NCBI GenBank assembly: GCA_035356975.1
Contig: DAORGW010000039.1
Coordinates: forward strand, 1 to 7,687
Source: STF1-138 sp035356975
Lineage (GTDB): Bacteria > Patescibacteriota > Patescibacteriia > UBA1558 > S5-K13
DNA: 7,687 nucleotides
Direction: 5' to 3'
A program made the position numbers and the translations under genes. Position 1 is the stretch's first letter; every line of letters starts with the position of its first letter. Below the pieces are notes generated by a model. It did not search any database and had not been told where the DNA came from. It saw only the letters and a program-made list of their open reading frames with translations. This document shows, in pieces, positions 1-5,583 of this stretch.

Positions 1-90
1 CTAGTTATACGAAGAGAGTAATCTTTTTATTTCTGTTTAATAATTATAGCTTTTGAAATGCAAAAAAGGAAGACTAGTATAAATAAAATA

Positions 91-109
91 AATCTGCTCG
101 AAGCAGATT
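91..109. terminator. Short hairpin, possible weak terminator
   Basis: An 8-bp perfect stem, AATCTGCT at 91-98 with AGCAGATT at 102-109, closes a 3-nt loop. On the minus strand the loop reads TCG and the stem is followed by a T-rich stretch (TATTTTATTTAT), which is the arrangement of a weak intrinsic terminator for leftward transcripts. On the plus strand the following sequence (ATTCTGTTT) is a poorer U-tract. It could act as a back-up terminator for the leftward operon or serve a gene to the left that is not in view. Confidence 0.4.
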
Positions 110-118
110 ATTCTGTTT

Positions 119-258
119 GCGGAGAGATAGGGATTTGGTCACGGTAACTAAGCCTCGTTCTTTCGCTATGCTCAATCACTCGCTAAGCTCCCCGACCCGG
201 CCTCGGCGGTGCACTTCGTGCACATCGCCTCCGGCTTTCAAATCCCTTTTCTGTCGTC
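119..258. repeat. GC-rich fold-back element with tRNA-Ser-3'-end-like termini
   Basis: This stretch is far richer in GC than its surroundings. It is bounded by an inverted repeat, GGGATTTG at 130-137 and CAAATCCC at 239-246. The left outer flank (GCGGAGAGA, 119-127) read on the minus strand gives CAAATCCCTATCTCTCCGC, which resembles the T-arm plus acceptor 3' end of a bacterial tRNA-Ser; the right flank (CTGTCGTC) is a weaker version. Inside is a stable hairpin, GTGCAC (209-214), loop TTC, GTGCAC (218-223), lengthened by GGCG (205-208) with CGCC (226-229). No anticodon or D arm can be drawn, so it is not a working tRNA. I read it as a small non-coding mobile or REP/MITE-like palindromic element, or an attachment-site scar. 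The inverted repeat is seen; the identity is inferred. Confidence 0.45.
209..223. repeat. Stable internal hairpin GTGCAC-TTC-GTGCAC
   Basis: A 6-bp GC-rich stem with a 3-nt loop lies near the middle of the GC-rich element. Outer GGCG and CGCC arms extend it, with a 2-nt bulge (AT) on the 3' side. It probably forms the tip of the larger fold-back structure in RNA or single-stranded DNA. Confidence 0.6.
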
Positions 259-262
259 GTAT

Positions 263-299
263 AACAAAAAAACCCAAAGCAGTTTGGGTTATTTTTGTT
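263..299. terminator. Bidirectional intrinsic terminator
   Basis: An 8-bp perfect stem, AACCCAAA at 271-278 with TTTGGGTT at 283-290, closes a GCAG tetraloop. The stem is flanked by AACAAAAA on the left and, after one bulged A, TTTTTGTT on the right, so either strand gives a hairpin followed by a U-tract. The minus-strand version is better, with an uninterrupted T run. That suits termination of the leftward seven-gene operon, whose last stop codon lies about 185 bases upstream in its reading direction. It would also stop rightward transcripts. Confidence 0.8.
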
Positions 300-484
300 A
301 GCGGGCTACCTCGGGCTGGAACCGTAATTTCGGCAAGCCCAGCAAGGCTTTTCGGTGATTTTTTAAGTCTTTAATAAATAAGATCCTCGTGCGCTAGGTT
401 TTTCTTAAAAAGTGACAAAAGTGACACAGACACCGATCAAAAGGTTGCAGGCGAGTGTAATAAAAATTTCTCAATCTGATATTT
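300..484. other. Non-coding stretch with weak hairpins and a short tandem repeat
   Basis: No supportable gene lies here. Two mutually exclusive weak hairpins can be drawn: GGGCT (313-317) with AGCCC (336-340), enclosing CCG/CGG, and AAGCC (335-339) with GGCTT (346-350). The second is followed by a T-rich run, which would make a poor rightward terminator. At 408-425 the 9-mer AAAAGTGAC occurs twice in tandem, followed by ACAGACACC. The last 60 bases are unremarkable sequence downstream of the macro-domain gene. Confidence 0.5.
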
Positions 485-1000
485 CTAAAAATAATGAGAA
501 AATAAAATATTATAAACCTCTTTAACTTCGTCAGAAAATAAAACAAAAATTATCTCCTCAATATTTTTATTTTCCGTTTCAATAAAATCACTCACAATTT
601 TTAATGCTATTTTTGTCGCCTCTTCTGCGGGGTATTTATAAATTCCAGTAGAAATTGCCGGAATAGCAAGGGATTTTATGTTATTACGGTCAGCTAATCT
701 AAGTATACTTAGATAACAGTTTTCTAATAATTTCTCCCTATCTTGACCATCTAAAATATAATGAGGCCCAACAGCATGAATAATATTTTTAGCCTTAAGA
801 TTAAATCCTTTTGTTATAACCGCCTCACCCTTACTGCAGCCGCCAATCTTTTTACATTCAAGCTCTAGCTCCGGACCAGCTTCTTTGTGAATAACGCCAC
901 ATAAACCGCTGCCGGCCAACAAAGACGGATTAGCGGAGTTTACTATAGCATCAACTGCTAATCGGGTTATATCAGATTTTACAATGGTTACTTTTGGCAT
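485..1000 (-). CDS. Macro-domain (ADP-ribose-binding, Appr-1''-p processing family) protein
   Basis: A 171-residue single-domain macro protein, the usual length for stand-alone MacroD/YmdB-type members. Visible family signatures are D10-I11 (adenine contact), VDAIVNSANPSL (16-27), the glycine loop AGSGLCGVIH (29-38), HAVGP (75-79) and the second phosphate loop AISTGIY (115-121). Family members bind ADP-ribose, and many remove ADP-ribose from proteins or deacetylate O-acetyl-ADP-ribose. Here the loop reads GSGLCG where MacroD enzymes have GGGVDG, so the aspartate assigned to catalysis is a cysteine (C34). It may therefore be a reader, or use another mechanism. It is the last gene of the leftward operon, 7 bases after the previous stop, and ends in TAG. 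The family call is firm; the substrate is unknown. A role in countering ADP-ribosylation or sensing ADP-ribose inside a conflict system is inference. Confidence 0.9.
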   Translation of the reverse strand: MPKVTIVKSDITRLAVDAIVNSANPSLLAGSGLCGVIHKEAGPELELECKKIGGCSKGEAVITKGFNLKAKNIIHAVGPHYILDGQDREKLLENCYLSILRLADRNNIKSLAIPAISTGIYKYPAEEATKIALKIVSDFIETENKNIEEIIFVLFSDEVKEVYNILFSHYF

Positions 1001-1007
1001 TTAGTTT

Positions 1008-1661
1008 TTATTTTTTATCTCCATCTTTTACGGTATTTAAACAAGCTAGGAAAAAGCTGTCAAAATTATCTATTTTATCTAAAGCTCCATCATTTTCAAA
1101 TAAAATTTCATAATAAATTATCTTTTTAAATACATCCAATATATTGTTATCCTGATTTGAGAAATCTATTAATACTTCTTCTCCATTATATTCACAAAGC
1201 AGTGCCAACTCATCTTCTCTCACAAAAATCCAGTTTTTTCTACTTCTTATTATGTTTATACATGTTTCTTTTAAATTCAAAGATTGTTCCCTTGCTACAT
1301 TTCTATTATCTTCAATAATTTCTTTAATTTTTGAACAGGTCTCCGACATAAAAATATAAGCAAATAAATTTTTATCTTTTAATTTATTAATACTCTTTTC
1401 CCAGCTACAATCAGAAATCAAGCCACCTAAAATTGAGCCAGCTTCTAAATATGAACTAGCCTCTCCAAACTTAAATAAAGTTTCAGAGATTGTCTGTATA
1501 TTTTCATCTGTCAACTCGTTAAACGGCTCATGTTTTCTATAATTATTCAATACAATAAGAATAGATTCTTTTTTTGATTTTCCTAAATCTTGCAAACGGT
1601 TAAAACTTGCAATCACACTAGATTGCGTAAATTTGCGAGACAAAGATCTAAAAAAATTCAT
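1008..1661 (-). CDS. Hypothetical protein, mostly helical, 217 aa
   Basis: I do not recognise a family. The protein is lysine- and asparagine-rich and appears mainly alpha-helical: a basic N-terminus (MNFFRSLSRKF), helical stretches through about residue 135, a short predicted beta section (NWIFVREDELALLCEYNGEEVLIDF, roughly 143-168, hydrophobic residues alternating around E-Y-N-G-E), then a final helical stretch ending in a charged tail. There is no signal peptide, clear membrane segment or catalytic motif. It sits 12 bases after the 58-aa membrane protein gene and 7 bases before the macro-domain gene, so it is almost certainly co-transcribed and probably works with one of them. It could be an adaptor or immunity-type partner; that is guesswork from context. 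Start chosen at the ATG directly after the preceding stop. Confidence 0.75.
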   Translation of the reverse strand: MNFFRSLSRKFTQSSVIASFNRLQDLGKSKKESILIVLNNYRKHEPFNELTDENIQTISETLFKFGEASSYLEAGSILGGLISDCSWEKSINKLKDKNLFAYIFMSETCSKIKEIIEDNRNVAREQSLNLKETCINIIRSRKNWIFVREDELALLCEYNGEEVLIDFSNQDNNILDVFKKIIYYEILFENDGALDKIDNFDSFFLACLNTVKDGDKK

Positions 1662-1673
1662 ATACTTTTGATA

Positions 1674-1850
1674 TTAAAAAGAAAATATAAATAATAATAC
1701 AGTAAAAATTACTGTAATTAGTGTTAAAAATATGATTACATTTGTTTTTTTGTCATTTCTTTCATTTGATTTAATTAAAATATCAAGCTTATCAGCTATT
1801 TGATCCCGTATTACATCTGGTGTAATTTTTGGAGTTGCCTGCGGAAACAT
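1674..1850 (-). CDS. Small single-pass (tail-anchored-like) membrane protein, 58 aa
   Basis: The ORF begins with ATG at 1850 and ends in TAA at 1674-1676. The product starts MFPQATPKITPDVIRDQIAD, continues with an amphipathic helical section (DKLDILIKSNERNDKK, about 20-35) and ends in a hydrophobic stretch of about 20 residues (VIIFLTLITVIFTVLLFIFS, 38-57) with one residue after it. The arrangement, a soluble N-terminal part and a C-terminal membrane helix preceded by lysines, predicts an inner-membrane protein with its N-terminus in the cytoplasm. It fits exactly between its neighbours, 18 bases after the nuclease-like gene and 12 before the 217-aa gene, which supports it being real. No family recognised. 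It could be a membrane anchor, a small effector or an unrelated membrane peptide; a holin-like role cannot be shown. Confidence 0.75.
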   Translation of the reverse strand: MFPQATPKITPDVIRDQIADKLDILIKSNERNDKKTNVIIFLTLITVIFTVLLFIFSF

Positions 1851-1868
1851 AATATAAAATTTATTTAA

Positions 1869-2342
1869 TTAATTATCCTGCTCAAACCTCTTTAATATCT
1901 GTAAATAATCTTTTTGAAGATCACTGTTAATCTTAGGATGATTTAGTTGAGTTATCTCACCATGATTTTTTATTATGTTAGCTATTTCATCCATATAAAA
2001 ACCATCAAGTGTAGCAATAAATAAATAAGAGGGATTCCAAGATTGACTCATTCTGTTAGCCGCCTTAAGTGTATATTCAGAGCTTAAAGAACGCTGATAT
2101 TTAACCTCTATTAATTTTACCTGTCTAGTATCCCTATCAATAACTGCAAAATCGGGGGCGGTTCTTAATGTTTCAATCATCGGGTTGCTTTCATTAAACC
2201 CCTGCTGAATCATTTCGGGAATTACTTTTTCATAACCAAATTCTAAAACGGTAAAATTACCTGATTCTCTAAACATTTGTGAAAATATTGTTTCAGCAAT
2301 CTTGCCTTTAACTAGTTGCCTAGTAAAATTTACATTACTCAT
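1869..2342 (-). CDS. PD-(D/E)XK nuclease-like protein, 157 aa
   Basis: The sequence has the hallmarks of a small PD-(D/E)XK-fold protein: an N-terminal helix with KGKIAETIFSQMF (12-24, candidate acidic residue E17), a central PDF with D64, and a strand with the I-E-V-K motif (E79, K81), followed by Y82-Q83. The D64-x14-E79-x-K81 spacing matches a metal-dependent nuclease core. Related proteins include restriction endonuclease-like and Holliday-resolvase-like enzymes; with no added DNA-binding domain the target cannot be predicted. A 72-base gap separates it from the upstream 637-aa gene, the largest gap in the operon, so it may also have its own promoter. Eighteen bases downstream lies the 58-aa membrane protein gene. 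The catalytic residues are all present, so activity is plausible. A similar fold without cleavage, used only for nucleic-acid binding, remains possible. Confidence 0.7.
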   Translation of the reverse strand: MSNVNFTRQLVKGKIAETIFSQMFRESGNFTVLEFGYEKVIPEMIQQGFNESNPMIETLRTAPDFAVIDRDTRQVKLIEVKYQRSLSSEYTLKAANRMSQSWNPSYLFIATLDGFYMDEIANIIKNHGEITQLNHPKINSDLQKDYLQILKRFEQDN

Positions 2343-2414
2343 ATTATGTTAATTTAATTATCAAAAAATAAGATTACTATAGTTTATTTAAACATGCTTA
2401 TAAAATTATTTTCT
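2343..2414 (-). promoter_or_regulatory. 72-base gap, possible internal promoter
   Basis: This is the only sizeable gap in an otherwise close-packed seven-gene block. Read leftward it contains TATAGT as a -10-like hexamer, with TTATAA 16 bases before it as a poor -35. It could give the four downstream genes a second promoter. There is no hairpin with a U-tract, so transcription may also read straight through. Support is weak because the sequence is very AT-rich. Confidence 0.25.
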
Positions 2415-4328
2415 TTATCCTAAATAATAATAGTCGTTTTCTAATTCTGGCATCGCCACATCATCCTCGTATTCATCACCTCGAATAACTTCCTGAATTT
2501 CTTCATCTTGATTAACTTCAACGCCATCCTCATATTCATCATGGCTATACAAATGCAAATAATCCCCGCTATCCAACACATCATCAACCTTACCTTCTTC
2601 ACGGAGATCCTGCATATCTTTTTTTACTGACTCTGTCAACATATCTTCGCAATTATAACCAAGTTCTGGTAAATAATAAGCTAGCTCATTTAATCTATTA
2701 TAAAAAAATAATTTTGTTGCTATTTCATTTTTTATATCTATTTTCTTTATATTAATCTTTTCTAGTTTTTCAATATTATCAAAAGAAATTAAATTAGAAT
2801 GCGAATAAGCAATAAAATTAATAATGTCGTCTAAATAGCCATTAAAAGTATCTATATTATTAAGTATAAACTCAAAATTATTGGAATCTGCTAATTTTTT
2901 TATAAACTCTTTTGTAAAATCTAGACCTGATTCAGGAGTGCTAATACCACATGTCACCCAATCAACTCTTGGCAAACAAGGAATGCTCAAATTACATAAT
3001 TCCGAAACCATCCCCATTTTTCCATAGTCTATAATTTCATTCAAATCAATTAATATTGAACTTAACAAAAATAATGAAAAAACAGCTCCCTGAATTTTAT
3101 GCTCCCGCGCAAATGCTGCCTCCCACAAAATACCTTCTTCTTCAAAAGAGCATAAACTCGAATCATTATAATATTTAAATAACAAACTTACTTTTTCTGA
3201 TAAATTAGCTATAAATTTATCTTCTAAATTACCATCTTTTGATAAATAACGATCTAAATCTCCTAATTTATTTTGTTTCAAAATTTTTTCGAGGTTATTC
3301 AAATTCGTTTGATATGAAAAATTAGCAGGATAAGTATTTATTCTATACCCATACTTAAGCATTTGAACGATAACAAAATTTTCCTTTAACCCTTTAAATA
3401 TATTTATGTTATTTAAAACCAATCCTCCTTTTCTGATTTTTATCAATTCTATAGCTATTCTATTATAAAAATCTACGCCTCTTAATTTCGGGAATAATCT
3501 ATCACTATATTTTAAAATTCTTATCACTAAATCTGATTTATTAAAATTAATTAAATATAGCAAAATATCCAATATATCATCAGCGTCACAATTTTTAAAT
3601 TCACTATTTAAGAACCCGTTCTCAACAATTGCACCATAATCATTATTAATTAATCTAATAGCTGCTTGCTTTTTTGAATAATATTGAAGCTTATTAAATT
3701 TAAAACTGAAATCATTATCCAATAATGCATCAAACATTTTTATATCGCTCTCATATTTTTTTTCTTCTGTCTCAGATAAAACTTGTGACTTACTTATAAA
3801 ATCAGACAGGTTATCAAAATTACCCTTCTCACTTATTTCTAAAACCGTAGATCTACTGAGATAAAGATTGTTATAAAGGTCTTCTAAATAACTATTTTCA
3901 TAATTGATTCTAATAGAGCTAAGAATTAAATCATTATCTTCAAAGATTTTAGGGGCACTTCTATACGGATGCGGGTAAAGACCATAGGTATATATAACTA
4001 TGCTTCTATAATCTTTATTTTTTATCAAAAAATAAAAAACATCATCAGGCTCAACGCCACGGAATTTATCTATATTTTGCAAAACGAAAGCTGCCTCTCC
4101 AATAAAAATAAAACTTTTTACCAACTCCCTAATTTCAAGAAGGCTGATATTATCAAACTTGTCTAATAAGTTGAGACACTTTTCTTTATCTATGCTTGCA
4201 ACGTTAGAAACATCGATAATTCCCTGATTGACATGTTCTCCATTTAAATATTTTTTCGCATCACGTATAAATTGCAATTTATTTTTATAAATTAAATTAT
4301 TAATAATATCGAACTCTTTATTTATCAT
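2415..4328 (-). CDS. Large helical-repeat protein with acidic C-terminal tail, 637 aa
   Basis: The largest gene of the operon. It contains degenerate helical repeats: FVLQNIDKFRGV (81-92), then LRGVDFYNRIAIELI (282-296) running into LVLNNINIFKGL (303-314), and EFILNNIDTFNGYL (486-499). The spacing between the two middle G-[VL] positions is 29 residues. The pattern (NI-x-x-F-x-G-[LV], then IA-x-x-LI) matches a repeat I associate with CPR bacterial proteins, here strongly diverged. Such alpha-solenoids usually serve as binding scaffolds. The last 40 residues are very acidic and contain DEYEDG-V and DEYEDD-V (597-603, 618-624), ending in DYYYLG. No catalytic motif or membrane helix is seen. It begins 4 bases after the GIY-YIG stop, so the two are probably translated together. 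Repeat pattern and acidic tail are seen; the scaffold or recognition role is inferred. Confidence 0.8.
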   Translation of the reverse strand: MINKEFDIINNLIYKNKLQFIRDAKKYLNGEHVNQGIIDVSNVASIDKEKCLNLLDKFDNISLLEIRELVKSFIFIGEAAFVLQNIDKFRGVEPDDVFYFLIKNKDYRSIVIYTYGLYPHPYRSAPKIFEDNDLILSSIRINYENSYLEDLYNNLYLSRSTVLEISEKGNFDNLSDFISKSQVLSETEEKKYESDIKMFDALLDNDFSFKFNKLQYYSKKQAAIRLINNDYGAIVENGFLNSEFKNCDADDILDILLYLINFNKSDLVIRILKYSDRLFPKLRGVDFYNRIAIELIKIRKGGLVLNNINIFKGLKENFVIVQMLKYGYRINTYPANFSYQTNLNNLEKILKQNKLGDLDRYLSKDGNLEDKFIANLSEKVSLLFKYYNDSSLCSFEEEGILWEAAFAREHKIQGAVFSLFLLSSILIDLNEIIDYGKMGMVSELCNLSIPCLPRVDWVTCGISTPESGLDFTKEFIKKLADSNNFEFILNNIDTFNGYLDDIINFIAYSHSNLISFDNIEKLEKINIKKIDIKNEIATKLFFYNRLNELAYYLPELGYNCEDMLTESVKKDMQDLREEGKVDDVLDSGDYLHLYSHDEYEDGVEVNQDEEIQEVIRGDEYEDDVAMPELENDYYYLG

Positions 4329-4332
4329 ATAT

Positions 4333-4752
4333 TTATTTTTTATTTAATATTGGTTGGCTACCATTTTGAAGTGCATAATCTAAAATAATTTTTCTTTCTA
4401 GATATCTTATAAACAGGTGCCTTTCGTTATCAACTAAATCAACTACTGGAAAAATAGCAACATATAAATCGTCCCCCTTGTCATTAAAATTTTTTCTATA
4501 AGACATTCCACCACTATGGCCTCCAAGCCCTTTAAATGCAGATCTATTAAATTGTCTTAATCTTTTTTTAAGAGAACTACAAGTTTCTCCAATATACACA
4601 ATATTCTTATCATTTAAATCAACTTTTTTAGATATATTTGATTTAAATTTGGCTAAGATGTAAATCCCGGGGTATTCAATGTTATTTAAATTATTTTTAT
4701 CTCCCCAGAAATGCCAACCAGAAAATTTAATTTTAAATTTATAACTATTCAT
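4333..4752 (-). CDS. GIY-YIG endonuclease-domain protein, 139 aa
   Basis: A single compact GIY-YIG nuclease domain. The key residues are all in order: G29-I30-Y31, Y53-I54-G55 (in NIVYIGET), the catalytic-type arginine R64 (KKRLRQF), H79 in GLGGHSGG, the metal-binding glutamate E119 (LERKIIL) and N137 near the C-terminus. The family cuts DNA with a tyrosine/arginine/glutamate active site and one divalent metal; relatives include UvrC, intron-homing enzymes and restriction enzymes such as Eco29kI. About 28 residues precede the GIY, including W13-H14-F15-W16-G17. There is no separate DNA-binding domain, so the target probably comes from a partner such as the adjoining 637-aa protein. Its ATG lies 1 base after the stop of the 253-aa gene and its stop 4 bases before the next ATG, which indicates translational coupling. 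The fold call is firm; the role in defence is inference. Confidence 0.9.
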   Translation of the reverse strand: MNSYKFKIKFSGWHFWGDKNNLNNIEYPGIYILAKFKSNISKKVDLNDKNIVYIGETCSSLKKRLRQFNRSAFKGLGGHSGGMSYRKNFNDKGDDLYVAIFPVVDLVDNERHLFIRYLERKIILDYALQNGSQPILNKK

Positions 4753-4753
4753 A

Positions 4754-5515
4754 TTAAACGCATTTTTTTTCTTGCAGATAAATATCTAACAAGCCCACGA
4801 TAACCAAAGAAACAAATCCACTTAGTTGTATTATCCTCCCACTAATAGTCTCGGTGTCACCAGCATCATTTAAAACCTTGCTGATGTAAGCAGTGATTGC
4901 GGCGTCTGCATAATAGAATCTGTTTTCATCAAACGCAGACTGCTTAATAGAGTAGTAGGCATAATCACGCGAATCTTTGTTTATTTTACTATTCTTGAAA
5001 AAATGCTCCCTAAAGCCATTTGCCAAAGGCTTTCCCGATTGATAATAATGAAAAGAAACGTTTGATCTTATTTGTGTTAAAATATTTTTAAAATCTAGTT
5101 TATCTGGAACCAATACTTCATTTTTAGAAAAAACGACATGATACAAAAGATTCCATAAACTTTTATTATCATTTGACAATTTTCTAAGATATGAAAGAAA
5201 TTTATCACTATCAATAATATCTCTGTTTTTTTCTAATAGCATCATAAACTCAAATAAATTTGATGCGGCCATTTTAAATATTTGAGTATTTAAACCAAAG
5301 TATTCTCCATTTTCACCCGAAACTATATTTAGATTAGATGGTTTTTTGGATTTAACAAATCTATCAAAATAAACTAAACCCTTTATATCATTAAATATAA
5401 GGGCTAATATTAAAAAGAATGAATCAAAATCATTTACTTTACCATTGGCGCTAATTAAGCTGTCAGGTTTTGTTTTTTTAAGTTTTCCTGGCCCAAAAAA
5501 TATGCTTTCTTCCAT
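4754..5515 (-). CDS. HEPN-like all-helical protein, 253 aa, first gene of the operon
   Basis: A helical protein with R150-SNVSF-H156 followed by YY, which fits the R-x4-6-H signature of HEPN ribonucleases; similar IR[N/D]-x-x-x-FHY motifs occur in many uncharacterised HEPN-like proteins. Before it come FFLILALIFNDIKGLVYFDRF (33-53) and a long helical section, after it a set of aromatic-rich helices, and a hydrophobic helix near the end (about 228-247) that contains a charged residue and is probably packed inside the fold rather than in the membrane. HEPN proteins with the motif intact usually cleave RNA in toxin-antitoxin or abortive-infection systems; others only bind. It is the promoter-proximal gene, 68 bases from the divergent 293-aa gene. 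The motif is seen; the HEPN assignment is a moderate inference and no antitoxin partner (such as a MNT nucleotidyltransferase) is recognised. Confidence 0.6.
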   Translation of the reverse strand: MEESIFFGPGKLKKTKPDSLISANGKVNDFDSFFLILALIFNDIKGLVYFDRFVKSKKPSNLNIVSGENGEYFGLNTQIFKMAASNLFEFMMLLEKNRDIIDSDKFLSYLRKLSNDNKSLWNLLYHVVFSKNEVLVPDKLDFKNILTQIRSNVSFHYYQSGKPLANGFREHFFKNSKINKDSRDYAYYSIKQSAFDENRFYYADAAITAYISKVLNDAGDTETISGRIIQLSGFVSLVIVGLLDIYLQEKKCV

Positions 5516-5583
5516 AGCAACAAAATATTAGAAAAAATTTGTTAAATATACTATAATATTAGCATAATATTAGAAAAAATGAT
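5516..5583. promoter_or_regulatory. Divergent promoter/operator region with 15-bp direct repeats
   Basis: The whole space between the two opposite start codons. AATATTAGAAAAAAT occurs perfectly at 5524-5538 and 5566-5580 (42 bp start to start, close to four helical turns), with a third partial copy, AATATTAG, at 5555-5562. For the rightward gene, TAGAAA (5529-5534, inside copy 1) sits 17 bases before TATAAT (5552-5557). For the leftward operon, TATAGT on the minus strand (5555-5550) overlaps that -10, and the position of its -35 falls in copy 2. A protein bound to the repeats would cover both promoters. The obvious candidate is the winged-helix-like product of the rightward gene, which would make this an autoregulated switch. 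Repeats are seen; the promoter and binding roles are inferred. AT-richness weakens the hexamer calls. Confidence 0.6.

Noticed and set aside
119..137. A functional tRNA-Ser on the minus strand
   Set aside because: Only the 3' acceptor/T-arm-like end is matched; no T-stem partner, anticodon arm or D arm can be drawn.
117..374. 85-codon plus-strand open frame
   Set aside because: It starts at TTG, runs across the GC-rich fold-back element and through the terminator hairpin, and its product is a basic, serine/proline-rich string with no domain. Absence of stops is explained by the local GC content.
485..1000. DarTG toxin-antitoxin (macro domain as DarG)
   Set aside because: The macro domain has MacroD/YmdB-type motifs rather than DarG-type ones, and no DarT-like ADP-ribosyltransferase is visible next to it.
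3969..4166. 65-codon plus-strand open frame
   Set aside because: Lies wholly inside the 637-aa gene on the opposite strand, with no ribosome site or recognisable product.
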